64,000 nt of DNA from Oceanithermus desulfurans. Its GTDB lineage: Bacteria; Deinococcota; Deinococci; Deinococcales; Marinithermaceae. Below are positions 34,252-42,138 of the stretch, piece by piece; position 1 is the stretch's first letter; each line of letters begins with the position of its first letter. The notes under the pieces are model-generated. The model searched no databases and was not told the DNA's origin. It saw only the letters and a list, made by a program, of their open reading frames with translations. The DNA lies in contig NZ_JACHEZ010000004.1 in assembly GCF_014201675.1 (NCBI RefSeq), positions 1-64,000 on the forward strand. Direction: 5' to 3'. The position numbers and the translations under genes are program-made.

Positions 34252-34980
34252 TCAGGCGGGCTCGAGCGCCTTGACCAGCTCCAGCAGTTCGCGGTGGTCG
34301 CGGATGCGGGCCGTGGGCTCGGGCCCGGGCTCATCGGCGTGGTCGCCCTCGAAGAGGACCGTGTGGCGGTAGCCGGTGCGACGGGCGCCGGCGATGTCGG
34401 TGCGGGGGTGGTCGCCGGTGTGCAGCGCCTGCCCCGGCTCCACCCCCAGGGCTTCGAGGGCGGTCAGGAAGGCGCGCGGGTCGGGCTTGAAGACCCGGGT
34501 CTCGTCGGAGAAGGAGAAGGCGGAGAAGTAGGGGAGCAGCCCCTCGCGGTCGAGGTAGTGACGCAGCATCGCCCCGCCCGAGACCCCGGTGTCGGAGACG
34601 ATGGCCAGCTTGTAGTGGCGCGCCAGCTCGGGCAGGGCCTCGTGCACTCCTGGGCGGACGACCAGATCGGCGTCGCGCCCGGTCTCGGCCAGCGCCCGGG
34701 CGGTGCGGCGAACCCGTTCGGGGTCGTAACGCAGGCCCAGCAGCTTGAAGGCGTAGGCCACCCGCTCCTCGAGCGACATGAAGACCCCGGCCCGCCAAGC
34801 GTCGTTAAACTTACGGGTGGCCTGGCTCCAGGCGTCGCGCACCTCGGCCTCGCCCGCGGGCACGCCGGCCTCGTCGCTGGCGGCGAGCAGGATCTCGTAG
34901 CGCTCGGGCAGCACCTGAGCGGCGTAGTTCGGCCCCTCGACCATCAAGGTTCCCCAGAAGTCAAAGGTCATCGCCTTCAT
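34252..34980 (-). CDS. HAD superfamily hydrolase
   Basis: 242 residues, class IA HAD fold with helical cap (about 15-85). Motif I is DFWGTL with nucleophile Asp7 but Trp9 in place of the general acid/base Asp; motif II IVSDTG, motif III FKPDPRAF, motif IV GDHPRTDIAGA. The Trp at +2 is seen in some HAD branches and makes a classical phosphatase less certain; dehalogenase-like or other C-O/C-X chemistry is possible. ATG with GAGGTGA upstream. Substrate unknown. No operon partner. Confidence 0.88.
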   Translation of the reverse strand: MKAMTFDFWGTLMVEGPNYAAQVLPERYEILLAASDEAGVPAGEAEVRDAWSQATRKFNDAWRAGVFMSLEERVAYAFKLLGLRYDPERVRRTARALAETGRDADLVVRPGVHEALPELARHYKLAIVSDTGVSGGAMLRHYLDREGLLPYFSAFSFSDETRVFKPDPRAFLTALEALGVEPGQALHTGDHPRTDIAGARRTGYRHTVLFEGDHADEPGPEPTARIRDHRELLELVKALEPA

Positions 34981-35057
34981 GCTTCACCTCGCTTGAGCCC
35001 TGCGCGGCTTGCCGGGGCGGGGCCGCCCCGCCGCGCCTCGGGGCGGGCGCCCTTGGG

Positions 35058-35108
35058 GGTAAACACCGTCCGGCCGGTACGCGGGGACGTCCGGCACAGC
35101 GGTTTACC
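35058..35108. repeat. Inverted repeat in the HAD-purB gap
   Basis: GGTAAAC (35058-35064) and GTTTACC (35102-35108) frame 37 bases that hold two copies of GTCCGGC. The 148-base gap otherwise has only GC-rich short palindromes. Confidence 0.35.
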
Positions 35109-35128
35109 GAAGGCGACTTTGGACTATT

Positions 35129-36439
<1,311 letters not shown>

Positions 36440-36446
36440 CGGCCCC

Positions 36447-36452
36447 AGCCTA
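36447..36452 (-). promoter_or_regulatory. Leaderless -10 box of purB
   Basis: TAGGCT on the reverse strand, seven bases (GGGGCCG) before the ATG. Confidence 0.55.
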
Positions 36453-36529
36453 GCACGCAGGCCGCCCTGTCGGCTGGACGACGTCGCCGCCGCGGCGGCG
36501 GGCGCAGGGTGGAGGGGAGGAGGAAGGAC

Positions 36530-36961
36530 ATGACCAACGCCACGACCCAAACCCACCGAACCGTACGCGGCCTGATCGCGGGCCTCGTCGCCGCCGTTCC
36601 CATGGGGGCGCTTACGATGATGCTCGGCCTTGCTGTCGGTATGGGGTTCTTCGAGCCCCTGCGCCTGATCGCCAGCGCGCTGCTGGGGGAAGCCGCCCTG
36701 GACGGCGTGTTCCCGGTGCTGCTCGGCCTGATGCTGCACATGGCGACCGGCGCGTTGCTGGGGGGCCTGTACGCCCGCACCGTGCGGCCCTCCGCCAGCA
36801 CCCCCGCTGCGGGGATCGTCTACGGGCTGGGGGTCTGGGCGGCGGCCGCGCTGGTTCAGGGCGCCGCCGCTCCGCTGCTCGCCCAGAACCTGCCGGGCTG
36901 GATCTTTGCCCTGGCCCACGCCGCCTACGGCCTCTTGCTCGCCGCGCTGCTGCGGCGCTGA
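36530..36961 (+). CDS. Small membrane protein, about four spans, unknown function
   Basis: 143 residues. Four hydrophobic segments: LIAGLVAAVPMGALTMML, a second near VFPVLLGLMLHMATGALLGG, AAGIVYGLGVWAAAALVQ and FALAHAAYGLLLAALL. The pattern of Gly/Ala-rich helices with HMATG and AHAAYG repeated at the ends of helices resembles internal duplication. No transport or enzyme signature. ATG 36530 has GGAGGAGGAAGG upstream, a very strong ribosome-binding site. It sits alone between divergent purB and convergent rmuC. Confidence 0.75.
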   Translation: MTNATTQTHRTVRGLIAGLVAAVPMGALTMMLGLAVGMGFFEPLRLIASALLGEAALDGVFPVLLGLMLHMATGALLGGLYARTVRPSASTPAAGIVYGLGVWAAAALVQGAAAPLLAQNLPGWIFALAHAAYGLLLAALLRR

Positions 36962-36987
36962 GTGGCGGGCGGCGGGGACCGGGGGGC

Positions 36988-38244
36988 TCAGTCCCCCGGT
37001 TCTTCTTGGTCGGGCGGCGGCCTGAGGGCGCGGTCCAGCGGCTCGGGCTCGGGTCCCTCGTCCTCGCCCAGGTCGGAGCGGAAGCGGCGGAGCGCCGGGG
37101 CCAGGCGGCTTTGGAAGCTGCCCACGGCGCGGTTGTAGGCGGTCACGCTCTTTTCGAGGCCCCGGCCCACGTCGGCGAGCGCTCCGGTGAGGGTGTCCAG
37201 GCGCTCGATCAGCACCCGCCCCGAGGCGGCGATGCGGCGGGCGTTTTCGCTGAGGGCTTGCTGCTGCCAGCCGTAGGCCACCGCCTTGAGCAGCGCTACC
37301 AGGGTGACCGGCCCCGCGGGCAGCACCTTCTGGGCGAGGGCGTCGTCGAGCAGGCGGCCGTCGGCTTCGAAGGCCGCGGCGAGCGCGGCTTCGCTGGGCA
37401 CGAAGACGACGACCAGGTCGGGGGCGGGGTCGAAGGCCTTCCAGTAGGCCTTGGCGGCCAGTTCCTTGATGCGCGCCCGCAGCGCCCGGGCGTGTTCGTT
37501 CAGCCTGGCGGCGCGTTCGCCGTCGCTGGCGGTCTCGAGCGCGGCCAGGTAGGCGGTCAGGGGGGCCTTGGCGTCCACGGGCAGCACCGCCCCTCCGGGC
37601 AGCCGCACGACCAGGTCGGGCCGCCCCGCCGGGGTGTGCACCTGGACGTCGAAGTCCACGTGGGCCGCCATGCCCGCAAGCTCGACGACGCGTCGCAGCT
37701 GCAGCTCGCCCCACTGCCCGCGCGCGCTCGAGCTCCGGAGCGCCTGGCCCAGCGTCGTCGTCGCCTGCTCCAGCGTCCGCTGTTGCTCGGCGAGGCTGCG
37801 CAGCTGCTCGGCGAGGCGGCCGTAGGCGCCCTCGCGCTTCTCCTCCAGCGCCCGCACCTGCGCCTCCAGCCGCGCCAGATGCTCGCGCAGCGGACCTACG
37901 AGCCCGGCGAGCTCGGCCTTGTGGGTGCTCAGCCGGCCGCCCAGCTGGTCTTCCAGCCGCCCCAAGAGCTCGGCGCTGCGCTCGGCCAGGCTGCGGGCGC
38001 TCTGTTCCAGGTTGCGGTGGGAGAGGGCCACGAAGGCGTCGGCGAGCTCGCCTTTGGCCCCTTCGATCCAGGCGTTCTTGGCGCGCTCGGCCTCCAGTTC
38101 GGCGCGCGCGCGTTCGAGCTCGCGCACCAGGGACCGTTCGCGCCGCGCCCACGTCGCCCCGCGCCGGGCGGCCAGCGCCCCGGCGAGCGCCAGCCCCAGC
38201 AGGAAGGTGAGCAGAAGGTGCAGCGCGGTGTAAGCGGGCTCCAC
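36988..38244 (-). CDS. rmuC: RmuC family DNA recombination protein
   Basis: 418 residues. N-terminal membrane anchor (LHLLLTFLLGLALAGALAA), long coiled coil (about 35-150), then the RmuC nuclease-like domain: RGQWGELQLRRVVELAGM, VHTPAGRPDLVVRLPGGAVL, PVDAKAPLTAYLAALE, and VVVFVPSEAALAAAFEADGR. The D-x(n)-D-A-K arrangement is of the PD-(D/E)XK type. RmuC limits inversions at short inverted repeats in E. coli. Acidic Pro-rich tail. GTG start six bases after TAAGGT. Confidence 0.92.
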   Translation of the reverse strand: MEPAYTALHLLLTFLLGLALAGALAARRGATWARRERSLVRELERARAELEAERAKNAWIEGAKGELADAFVALSHRNLEQSARSLAERSAELLGRLEDQLGGRLSTHKAELAGLVGPLREHLARLEAQVRALEEKREGAYGRLAEQLRSLAEQQRTLEQATTTLGQALRSSSARGQWGELQLRRVVELAGMAAHVDFDVQVHTPAGRPDLVVRLPGGAVLPVDAKAPLTAYLAALETASDGERAARLNEHARALRARIKELAAKAYWKAFDPAPDLVVVFVPSEAALAAAFEADGRLLDDALAQKVLPAGPVTLVALLKAVAYGWQQQALSENARRIAASGRVLIERLDTLTGALADVGRGLEKSVTAYNRAVGSFQSRLAPALRRFRSDLGEDEGPEPEPLDRALRPPPDQEEPGD

Positions 38245-38250
38245 GCCCCC

Positions 38251-38256
38251 ACCTTA
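38251..38256 (-). promoter_or_regulatory. Leaderless -10 box of rmuC
   Basis: TAAGGT on the reverse strand, six bases (GGGGGC) before the GTG at 38244. Confidence 0.45.
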
Positions 38257-38323
38257 CCGGAAGGTAGTGTGGGCGACGGTGCCAAAGCGGGAACGGCGCT
38301 AGCCTGGGGGTGGAGGGAGAAAC

Positions 38324-38524
38324 ATGAAGATCACCGCAACGCAGGACGGACCGTACCTGGTGCCTACCGGCGGCAAGGCGCGCGTGAACGGCGAGGTGCT
38401 GGAAAAGGCGCAGGTGGCGCTCTGCCGCTGCGGCCACTCGCGGAACAAGCCCTTCTGCGACGGCAGCCACAAGGCGGCCGGCTTCTCCGCCCCGGCGGTG
38501 GAGATCGAGCTCGAGCTGGGCTGA
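38324..38524 (+). CDS. CDGSH-type iron-sulphur protein
   Basis: 66 residues. The [2Fe-2S] ligands are Cys34, Cys36, Cys45 and His49 in LCRCGHSRNKPFCDGSH, the complete CDGSH (mitoNEET-like) motif. The N-terminal part (KITATQDGPYLVPTGGKARV) is typical of bacterial single-CDGSH proteins. Likely a redox or cluster-transfer protein in the cytoplasm. ATG with GGAGGGAGA upstream; a TAGCCT box at 38300-38305 may be the -10 element. Convincing although short. Confidence 0.93.
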   Translation: MKITATQDGPYLVPTGGKARVNGEVLEKAQVALCRCGHSRNKPFCDGSHKAAGFSAPAVEIELELG

Positions 38525-38539
38525 CCTGCGCGCGCCGGG

Positions 38540-38545
38540 CATACT
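38540..38545 (+). promoter_or_regulatory. Leaderless -10 box of the methyltransferase gene
   Basis: CATACT, six bases (GAGGGG) before the GTG at 38552. Confidence 0.4.
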
Positions 38546-38551
38546 GAGGGG

Positions 38552-39721
38552 GTGCGAAGGCTCACTCCCGAGGCCGTGCGCTTCCTCTCCGGCCCCGCCG
38601 CCCAGGCCGAGCTGGCGGCGCTGGCCGGGGAGCCGCTCGACCCCCTGGCCACCGTCGCCGCCCTGCGCAAGCGCTGGGGCGAGGACGAGGCCGCCTGGCT
38701 TTACGACCAGGCGCGGTTACGCCTTCGGGCGCGCGGCAAGTTTCCCGAAGCCGGGGCCCTGCTCTTCGAGGCCGAGGCGCTCGAGCAGGCGAGCGCCGGG
38801 CCGGTGGCTCGCTGGCGGGCGGAGCAGGTCTTCGGCCCCTACGAGCGGGTGGCCGACCTGGGCGCCGGGATCGGCGGCGACGCGCTGGCCCTCGCGGCGG
38901 CAGGCAAGCGGGTGCGGGCCGTCGAGCGCGACCCGGTGCGGGCCGCCATCCTCGAGCACAACGCCGCGGCGCTGGGGCTTGCGGACCGCATCGAGGTGGT
39001 GACGGGCGACTGGCGGGCGCTGGCGCTGGACGTGGACGCGGCCTTCGCCGACCCCGCGCGCCGCAGCGGGGGCCGCCGTACGGTCCGGCTCGAAGCGATG
39101 GAGCCGCCGATTCGGGACCTGGAGCGCCTCGCCCGAAGGCTGCCGGCCCTGGCCGTCAAGCTGGCCCCGGCGCTCGACAAGAGCGAACTTCCGCCCGGGG
39201 CGGGTCTCGGCTTCGTCTCGCTCGCGGGCGAGCTGAAGGAGGCGCTGGCCGGTTTCGGTGAGCTGGCGGCGCCCGAGCCCTGGGCGGTGGCCCTGCCCGC
39301 GGGCGTCCGGCTCCTTGGCCCCGAGGGCCCCGAGCGGACCGGCCCCGTCGGAAACTACCTCTACGAGCCCGACCCCGCGGTGATCCGCGCCGGTCTGGTG
39401 CGGCGGCTGGCGGCCGAGCTGGACGCCTGGCAGCTGGATGCGCAGGTGGCCTACCTGAGCGCGGACGAACCCCGCAGCACGCCGCTGGTGCGCGGCTGGC
39501 GGGTGCTCGAGCACGGTCCCTTCCGGCAGAAGACGGCGGCGGCCTGGCTGGCCGCCCACGGCGCCGGCGGGGTGGAGGTGAAGCGTCGCCGCAGTCCCGT
39601 CGAGCCCGCGGTGCTCGAGAAAAAGCTGAGGGCCGCCCTCGTTCCCGGCGGCCCGACCCTCACCCTCTTCCTCACCCGGATCGCGGGCCGCTCCTGGGCG
39701 GTCCTGGGCCGGCGGCCGTAG
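38552..39721 (+). CDS. Class I SAM-dependent methyltransferase (THUMP-like associated)
   Basis: 389 residues. N-terminal helical region (1-95), SAM-binding core with motif I VADLGAGIGGDALALAAAG, acidic post-I VRAVERDPVRAAIL, and DAAFADPARRSGGRRT in place of the usual motif IV. The C-terminal part (about 300-389: VEVKRRRSPVEPAVLEKKLR, TLTLFLTRIAGRSWAVLG) matches the THUMP-like domain of this family. RNA is the likely substrate, but neither base nor site can be named. GTG start; ends one base before the convergent gene's stop. Confidence 0.85.
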   Translation: MRRLTPEAVRFLSGPAAQAELAALAGEPLDPLATVAALRKRWGEDEAAWLYDQARLRLRARGKFPEAGALLFEAEALEQASAGPVARWRAEQVFGPYERVADLGAGIGGDALALAAAGKRVRAVERDPVRAAILEHNAAALGLADRIEVVTGDWRALALDVDAAFADPARRSGGRRTVRLEAMEPPIRDLERLARRLPALAVKLAPALDKSELPPGAGLGFVSLAGELKEALAGFGELAAPEPWAVALPAGVRLLGPEGPERTGPVGNYLYEPDPAVIRAGLVRRLAAELDAWQLDAQVAYLSADEPRSTPLVRGWRVLEHGPFRQKTAAAWLAAHGAGGVEVKRRRSPVEPAVLEKKLRAALVPGGPTLTLFLTRIAGRSWAVLGRRP

Positions 39722-40486
39722 CTACTCGCCGGCCGCCCGGGCGATCTGCTGCGCCAGGCCCTGCTCGCGCTCGAGGAAGCCGGGGCTGTAGACGCGCACG
39801 GCCTCGCCGCCGCCGCGGTGGCCGCCGGTGGCCCAGACCAGGAAGTTTCCGGCCAGGGGGCCGTCTTCGATCTTGAAGACGAGGAAGTTGCCGCCCTCGC
39901 CCAGGATGCGGACCCCGCCCAGCTCCTCGGGCTGGATCGGCGGACCCTGAGCCCCGGGCTCGAGGTGGACCATCCAGGTCCCCGGGTCTTCGGGGTCAGC
40001 CGAGAGGAAGACGGTCTGGAAGGTGCGCCCGCCCAGGCCGAGGTTCACGTACTCGTAGATGCGGTCGCCCTCGTTGGGCGCGCCTTCAGGGGCGGCGCCC
40101 GACTGGGCCAGGGGGAAGTGGTTGGGCTTTTGCACCAGCTTCGCGAGCTCGTCCACCCAGGCCGCGGCCCGCCCCGGGATCAGGTGTTCGGGGATGGGCG
40201 GGGCCACCTCGGGCGCGTCCGCTTCGGCGGGCGCCGGATCTCCGTCCGCTCTCGTTTCGGAAACGCCCGTTTCCGTCGCCGTTTCCGTGGCTTCGACGGC
40301 GGGGGCGCGGTCGGAGGCGAGCACCGTGCCTGCCGGTTCTTCGGATCCGCCGGGCCAGAGGCCGAAGGCGGCGATCGCCAGGCCGGAGACCACCCCCAAC
40401 ACCGCGGGCGACGACCAGCGCCGCGAAAACAGCGCCATCGAAGCGCTGAGCAGGACGAGAACGAGTCCGATGACGACCAGGTTCAT
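39722..40486 (-). CDS. Membrane-anchored protein of unknown function
   Basis: 254 residues. Two hydrophobic segments at the N-terminus (LVVIGLVLVLLSASMALF and PAVLGVVSGLAIAAFGLWP), an Ala/Glu/Pro/Thr-rich linker (about 50-95), then a globular domain (about 95-254) with DRIYEYVNLGLGGRTFQTVF, TWMVHLEPGAQGPPI and FLVWATGGHRGGGEAVRVYS. The layout suggests an extracytoplasmic domain on a hairpin anchor. No motif recognised. I place the start at ATG 40486, seven bases after TAGAAT, not at 40519. Confidence 0.75.
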   Translation of the reverse strand: MNLVVIGLVLVLLSASMALFSRRWSSPAVLGVVSGLAIAAFGLWPGGSEEPAGTVLASDRAPAVEATETATETGVSETRADGDPAPAEADAPEVAPPIPEHLIPGRAAAWVDELAKLVQKPNHFPLAQSGAAPEGAPNEGDRIYEYVNLGLGGRTFQTVFLSADPEDPGTWMVHLEPGAQGPPIQPEELGGVRILGEGGNFLVFKIEDGPLAGNFLVWATGGHRGGGEAVRVYSPGFLEREQGLAQQIARAAGE

Positions 40487-40493
40487 GCAGCCC

Positions 40494-40499
40494 ATTCTA
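40494..40499 (-). promoter_or_regulatory. Leaderless -10 box of the membrane-anchored protein gene
   Basis: TAGAAT on the reverse strand, seven bases before the ATG at 40486. Confidence 0.5.
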
Positions 40500-40529
40500 C
40501 GGCAGGCCCGCCGGGGCATCCGCCCGCGC

Positions 40530-40535
40530 TAGAGT
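40530..40535 (+). promoter_or_regulatory. Leaderless -10 box of the yjbQ-like gene
   Basis: TAGAGT, six bases (GCAGGT) before the ATG at 40542. Confidence 0.55.
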
Positions 40536-40541
40536 GCAGGT

Positions 40542-40937
40542 ATGGAACGCTTCGAGGTGCGTACCCGCTCCCGCAACCAGATGGTGAAGATCACCGCCCA
40601 GGTCGAGGCGGCCGTGCGCACGCTGGGCCTCGACGAGGGCGCGGTGCTCGTCTACTCGCCCCACACCACCGCGGGGATCGTCGTTCAGGAGGGGGCCGAC
40701 CCCGACGTGGCCCACGACCTGCTGGCGCGCCTGGCCGAACTGGTCCCGCATCGTCACCCCGCCGACCGCCACGCCGAGGGCAACTCCGACGCCCATCTCA
40801 AGACCGCGCTGGTGGGCCACGGGCAGCTGCTGCCGGTGAGCGGAGGCCGGCTGGCGCTGGGCACCTGGCAGCAGGTCTTCCTCGCCGAGTTCGACGGTCC
40901 GCGAACGCGGCAGGTGTGGGTGTCGCCTATCGGTTAG
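40542..40937 (+). CDS. YjbQ/UPF0047 family protein
   Basis: 131 residues, full family length. Conserved: VLVYSPHTTAGIVVQEGADP, HRHPADRHAEGNSDAHLKTA, LVGHGQLLPVSGGRLALGTW, QQVFLAEFDGPR. The clustered His residues (PHTTAG, ADRHAEGNSDAH, VGHG) form the metal-like site. Members have weak thiamine-phosphate-synthase activity in vitro; the real role is uncertain. Leaderless ATG start. Confidence 0.93.
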   Translation: MERFEVRTRSRNQMVKITAQVEAAVRTLGLDEGAVLVYSPHTTAGIVVQEGADPDVAHDLLARLAELVPHRHPADRHAEGNSDAHLKTALVGHGQLLPVSGGRLALGTWQQVFLAEFDGPRTRQVWVSPIG

Positions 40938-41481
40938 GCCGAAAGCCGTTCCGGATTAAGAGCTTTGCGGCGTAGACAAAGGGATTATCGGTGTATCCCA
41001 TGTCGGCGGTTCGGGCTAGTTTTTCCACCAATCGGCTTGGCCCCCAGAAAAACCAGCCCCTTTGGGCAAAGAACCGTTCGAGAGGTTCCTCGTCGCCTTT
41101 TATTTTCCCTACGACCATGCCTGGAACCAGCGATACGGTTCCATTGATTGCCCCCTCGTCGACGAGGTCCGATTTGAGTCGCCGAAACAAGATGCGACGG
41201 TACTTCTCGTCCTTGAACAGCCTGTAACCTTCACCTCTGACAAACTCTGCGTCGATGTGTTTAAGCGCGACGCCTGGAGAGTCCAGGTAAGACTTGACTT
41301 CGATAACCAGCAAGACGTTTTCGCGGGGGTGGTATGCAAGAACGTCAATTTCCGGCCTTGGGGATGAAGGCCGGCCGATCATACGCTTTTCTTCCTTTGT
41401 CAAGTTGACCCGGTGACTGGTACGCGCCCAGAAACCATCGCGTTCCAGCAAGAAGCGAACCAGTTCTTCAAAGTAGTGCAT
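40927..41481 (-). CDS. Lone PD-(D/E)XK nuclease-like protein
   Basis: 184 residues. The core PEIDVLAYHPRENVLLVIEV followed by KS gives Asp46, Glu61 and Lys63, the PD-(D/E)XK triad; Glu5/Glu6 in the first helix may complete it. The rest is helical and basic. Base composition is clearly less GC-rich than both neighbours, and codon choice looks different, so it may have come in by transfer. No methyltransferase, helicase or other restriction partner is near. It could be a Mrr/Holliday-type or repair nuclease, or an orphan of a defence system. ATG six bases after TAAAGT, whose TAA is the stop of the downstream-lying DUF92 gene's frame on the same strand in reverse order of transcription. Confidence 0.78.
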   Translation of the reverse strand: MHYFEELVRFLLERDGFWARTSHRVNLTKEEKRMIGRPSSPRPEIDVLAYHPRENVLLVIEVKSYLDSPGVALKHIDAEFVRGEGYRLFKDEKYRRILFRRLKSDLVDEGAINGTVSLVPGMVVGKIKGDEEPLERFFAQRGWFFWGPSRLVEKLARTADMGYTDNPFVYAAKLLIRNGFRPNR

Positions 41482-41487
41482 GGGACA

Positions 41488-41493
41488 ACTTTA
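41488..41493 (-). promoter_or_regulatory. Leaderless -10 box of the PD-(D/E)XK gene, made from the DUF92 stop codon
   Basis: TAAAGT on the reverse strand, six bases (TGTCCC) before the ATG at 41481; its TAA is the stop of the upstream DUF92 gene. Confidence 0.6.
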
Positions 41494-42138
41494 CAGCGTC
41501 AGAACGAGTGCGAGCAGCCCCGCGGCTGCGGTGGCCACGGCGTTGTTGACGTCGTTCGTCCACCAGCCCAGGCGTTCTTCCAGCGGACCGGTCAGGGTGT
41601 CGAGCACCGCGCCGAAGACGCCGGCGGCGAAGACCGCGCCGCGGTGCTCTCCGCCGAAGGGGAGCGCCACCAGCGCCGCGCCCAGCAGCAGCGCCAGCGT
41701 GCCCGGAAGGCTCACCGCGGCGTTGGTGCCGCTCGGCACCCGGCCGCGGCCGGGGCGCCAGGCCCAGGGGGCGCGCCCCCCCAACTCGCTGGCCAGGGTG
41801 TCGGCCAGCGCCGCCGCCACCGCCCCGTAGAAGAAGAGGGGACCCAGAAGAACTCCGCCCAGCCCTGCCGGCAGGCCGTTGGCGAGCACCTGCGCGGGCC
41901 CGCGGCCGCGGCGGTCGCGCGAGCGCGGGTTGCCCCGGGCGGCCAGGCTCCCGAGGGCCACGAAGAGCAGGAGCGCGGCGGCGGTGCCCAGCCCGCCGGC
42001 CCACCAGGCGAGCGCGCCCACGAACATGGCGGCCAGCCCCGCACGCGGCCGCAGCCAGCCCAGGGCCACGGCTAGCCCGCCCAGCACCGCGCCGAGTGCG
42101 GGCCCGGCGGCGTAGAAGAGTGCGAGCTTCGGGTCCAT
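41491..42138 (-). CDS. DUF92 family integral membrane protein
   Basis: 215 residues, about six spans. DUF92 motifs: GRGPAQVLANGLPAGLGG, VAAALADTLASELGGRAP, SGTNAAVSLPGTLALLLGA, and GAVLDTLTGPLEERLGWWTN with NDVNNAVATA. The family includes the plastid phytyl-phosphate kinase VTE6; bacterial members are probably CTP-dependent polyprenyl-phosphate kinases, but that is not proven for this one. The ATG overlaps the relA stop by one base, so it is translated from the relA message. Confidence 0.88.
   Translation of the reverse strand: MDPKLALFYAAGPALGAVLGGLAVALGWLRPRAGLAAMFVGALAWWAGGLGTAAALLLFVALGSLAARGNPRSRDRRGRGPAQVLANGLPAGLGGVLLGPLFFYGAVAAALADTLASELGGRAPWAWRPGRGRVPSGTNAAVSLPGTLALLLGAALVALPFGGEHRGAVFAAGVFGAVLDTLTGPLEERLGWWTNDVNNAVATAAAGLLALVLTL

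Noticed and set aside
36484-36499. GC-only palindrome before the small membrane protein as a terminator
   Set aside because: Simple CCG/CGG repeat without loop or T-tract; expected by chance in this composition.
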